A program made the translations under genes and the position numbers. The notes below the pieces were generated by a model that worked only from the letters and a program-made list of their open reading frames with translations, searched no databases and was not told the DNA's origin. This document shows, piece by piece, positions 16,011-16,948 of a stretch of 16,948 bases of DNA; position 1 is the stretch's first letter, and each line of letters starts with the position of its first letter. The DNA is taken from NCBI GenBank assembly GCA_027311125.1, contig DAICZO010000020.1:1-16948 (forward strand). Direction: 5' to 3'. This DNA comes from Acidobacteriaceae bacterium (GTDB lineage Bacteria > Acidobacteriota > Terriglobia > Terriglobales > Acidobacteriaceae).

Positions 16011-16685
16011 TCAACCAACCCACTTCGGTACAAACTTCCCTTGCAATACCTGGCGCTCAATCATCTGTCGCGCGCCAACCACATGCTGCCGTGCCTGCCG
16101 CTCTGCCTCTTCGGCAAAGTTATGTTCAATCGCTTCCACAATCCGCAGATGCTCCGCATGAATCACCGCCGGCTCACGGAACGCACGCACCGTCATCCCC
16201 AGCACTCGGTACGTCTGCGACAGCCGTATCAGCGTGCTGTTCCGCGACAACTCCGTAATATGCAGATGAAAGCTCCGGTCCAGCGATGCCGTCTCATTGT
16301 CCTTCTCCTGCGCCAGCTTGTAGATGTTGTCTGCCATCGCACGCAGCTCGGTAATGTCCGCACGCCCGGCATTCCCGCACGCCAGCCGCGCCGCCAGACC
16401 TTCCATCACCTCGCGCACCATGTACGCCTCGCAGATCCGCGAAGCATCCAGGTTGTCGACAAATACGCCAAAGTGATCGACCGATTCCACCAACCCCAGC
16501 CACTGCAACTCCAGCAGCGATTCGCGCACCGTACCCTGCGCAACCCCTAACTCGCGCGCCAGACTCTGCTGACTCAGTCGCTCGCCCGGCTTGCTCTCGC
16601 CCGACAGTATCCGCCGCTGAATCTCGTCCCGCACCTCGTGCCGTGCTACCCGTGCCTTTACTGGCTTAACGCTCGTCTTTGCCAT
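16011..16685 (-). CDS. GntR-family transcriptional regulator with FCD domain
   Basis: This is a DNA-binding, ligand-responsive regulator of the FadR/FCD subfamily, 224 residues from the ATG at 16685. The winged helix-turn-helix spans about 14-77, with LSQQSLARELGVAQGTVRES (37-56). The effector domain spans about 82-212. Candidate metal ligands typical of FCD proteins are Asp136, His140 (FHLHI), His179 (HAEHLRIVEAIE) and His201. I prefer 16685 over the in-frame ATG at 16718 because AAGGA lies four bases upstream and the protein then begins at the usual place. It is the first gene before the aldehyde dehydrogenase and suyAB on the same strand, with an 18-base gap to the annotated dehydrogenase start. 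It is therefore likely the local regulator, most often a repressor relieved by the substrate or an intermediate. Confidence 0.92.
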   Translation of the reverse strand: MAKTSVKPVKARVARHEVRDEIQRRILSGESKPGERLSQQSLARELGVAQGTVRESLLELQWLGLVESVDHFGVFVDNLDASRICEAYMVREVMEGLAARLACGNAGRADITELRAMADNIYKLAQEKDNETASLDRSFHLHITELSRNSTLIRLSQTYRVLGMTVRAFREPAVIHAEHLRIVEAIEHNFAEEAERQARQHVVGARQMIERQVLQGKFVPKWVG

Positions 16686-16689
16686 GGAA

Positions 16690-16694
16690 TCCTT
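16690..16694 (-). promoter_or_regulatory. Shine-Dalgarno site of the GntR regulator
   Basis: AAGGA followed by TTCC and the ATG at 16685. It decides the shorter start against the upstream ATG at 16718. Confidence 0.55.
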
Positions 16695-16775
16695 GTGAGA
16701 CCGTAATCGCGACACCATACGCGTGCCACGCTGACCGGTCGTTGAGTTGGTAGAAATGACTGCCTGATCAAGCCA

Positions 16776-16791
16776 ATAGATTGTAACCTAT
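16776..16791. promoter_or_regulatory. Quasi-palindromic candidate operator upstream of the GntR gene
   Basis: ATAGATTGTAACCTAT is symmetric in six of eight base pairs and is the most evident dyad in the 135-base gap between the regulator and the upstream gene. It lies about 90 bases before the regulator start, where autoregulation by a dimeric GntR protein would be expected. No convincing -35/-10 pair was found next to it. Confidence 0.3.
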
Positions 16792-16820
16792 CACCTCCGG
16801 CCCAACAATCAACCCCAACC

Positions 16821-16948
16821 CTAACCATGCCACTCAATCGACAACAAACGCGCCAGCCGCCGCAACTGCTCCGCATGTTCGCCATGGTGCAGCGTCACAT
16901 GATGCGGCATCCCCGCATGGATCAGCCGATCGAACCGCACCGGCACCG
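16821..16948 (-). CDS. C-terminal end of a sugar isomerase, L-fucose isomerase-like (cut by window edge)
   Basis: Only the last 41 codons and a TAG stop are present; the frame is open to the window edge. The tail contains RLIHAGMPHHVTLHHGEH (about 8-25) followed by an amphipathic helix, EQLRRLARLLSIEW. A GxPHH motif followed by a G-x-H and a terminal helix is what I recall from the C-termini of L-fucose isomerase-like proteins, which interconvert aldoses and ketoses with Mn2+. The fragment is short, so the family is tentative. It is co-directional with the regulator and sulfolactate genes, 135 bases upstream, and could belong to the same catabolic locus. Confidence 0.5.
   Translation of the reverse strand, partial: VPVRFDRLIHAGMPHHVTLHHGEHAEQLRRLARLLSIEWHG

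Overview
This window looks like chromosomal DNA of a GC-rich, non-enteric bacterium, most likely an acidobacterium of the Terriglobus/Granulicella/Edaphobacter type. That assignment rests on the style of the proteins and the gene mix, not on a marker gene. There are no rRNA, tRNA, CRISPR, phage or insertion-sequence features. Almost everything is encoded on the minus strand; only the pyrimidine-salvage pair cdd-deoA is on plus. The plus strand is C-rich throughout, whichever way the genes point.

Layout on the minus strand, read from left to right in window coordinates. (1) 1-2435 holds the N-terminal 811 codons of a long Lhr-type DEXH helicase, cut by the window edge. (2) 2514-7653 is a tight chemosensory operon transcribed cheA-cheW-cheY-cheB-cheR, with each junction overlapping. 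It has no chemoreceptor or motility gene beside it. (3) Divergent from cheA, 7743-9607 on plus encodes cytidine deaminase and thymidine/pyrimidine-nucleoside phosphorylase. It ends in an 11-bp perfect hairpin shared with the convergent gene. (4) 9628-10845 is a secreted esterase. (5) 10929-16685 is a GntR-regulated catabolic cluster, transcribed regulator, aldehyde dehydrogenase, suyA, suyB, Ldh-family dehydrogenase, D-2-hydroxyacid dehydrogenase. (6) The right edge, 16821-16948, has the last 41 codons of what looks like a fucose-isomerase-family sugar isomerase.

The most interesting part is the right-hand cluster. SuyA- and SuyB-like proteins are the two subunits of (R)-sulfolactate sulfo-lyase, which cleaves sulfolactate to pyruvate and sulfite. 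The aldehyde dehydrogenase fits sulfolactaldehyde oxidation. The two dehydrogenases resemble the SlcC/ComC pair that interconverts (S)- and (R)-sulfolactate through sulfopyruvate. Together they would form a lower organosulfonate pathway, possibly fed by a sulfosugar. The ComC-like gene is broken by a single in-frame TGA exactly where the family has a Gly before the HFF motif. Either the epimerising branch is dead, the stop is read through, or the base is an error.
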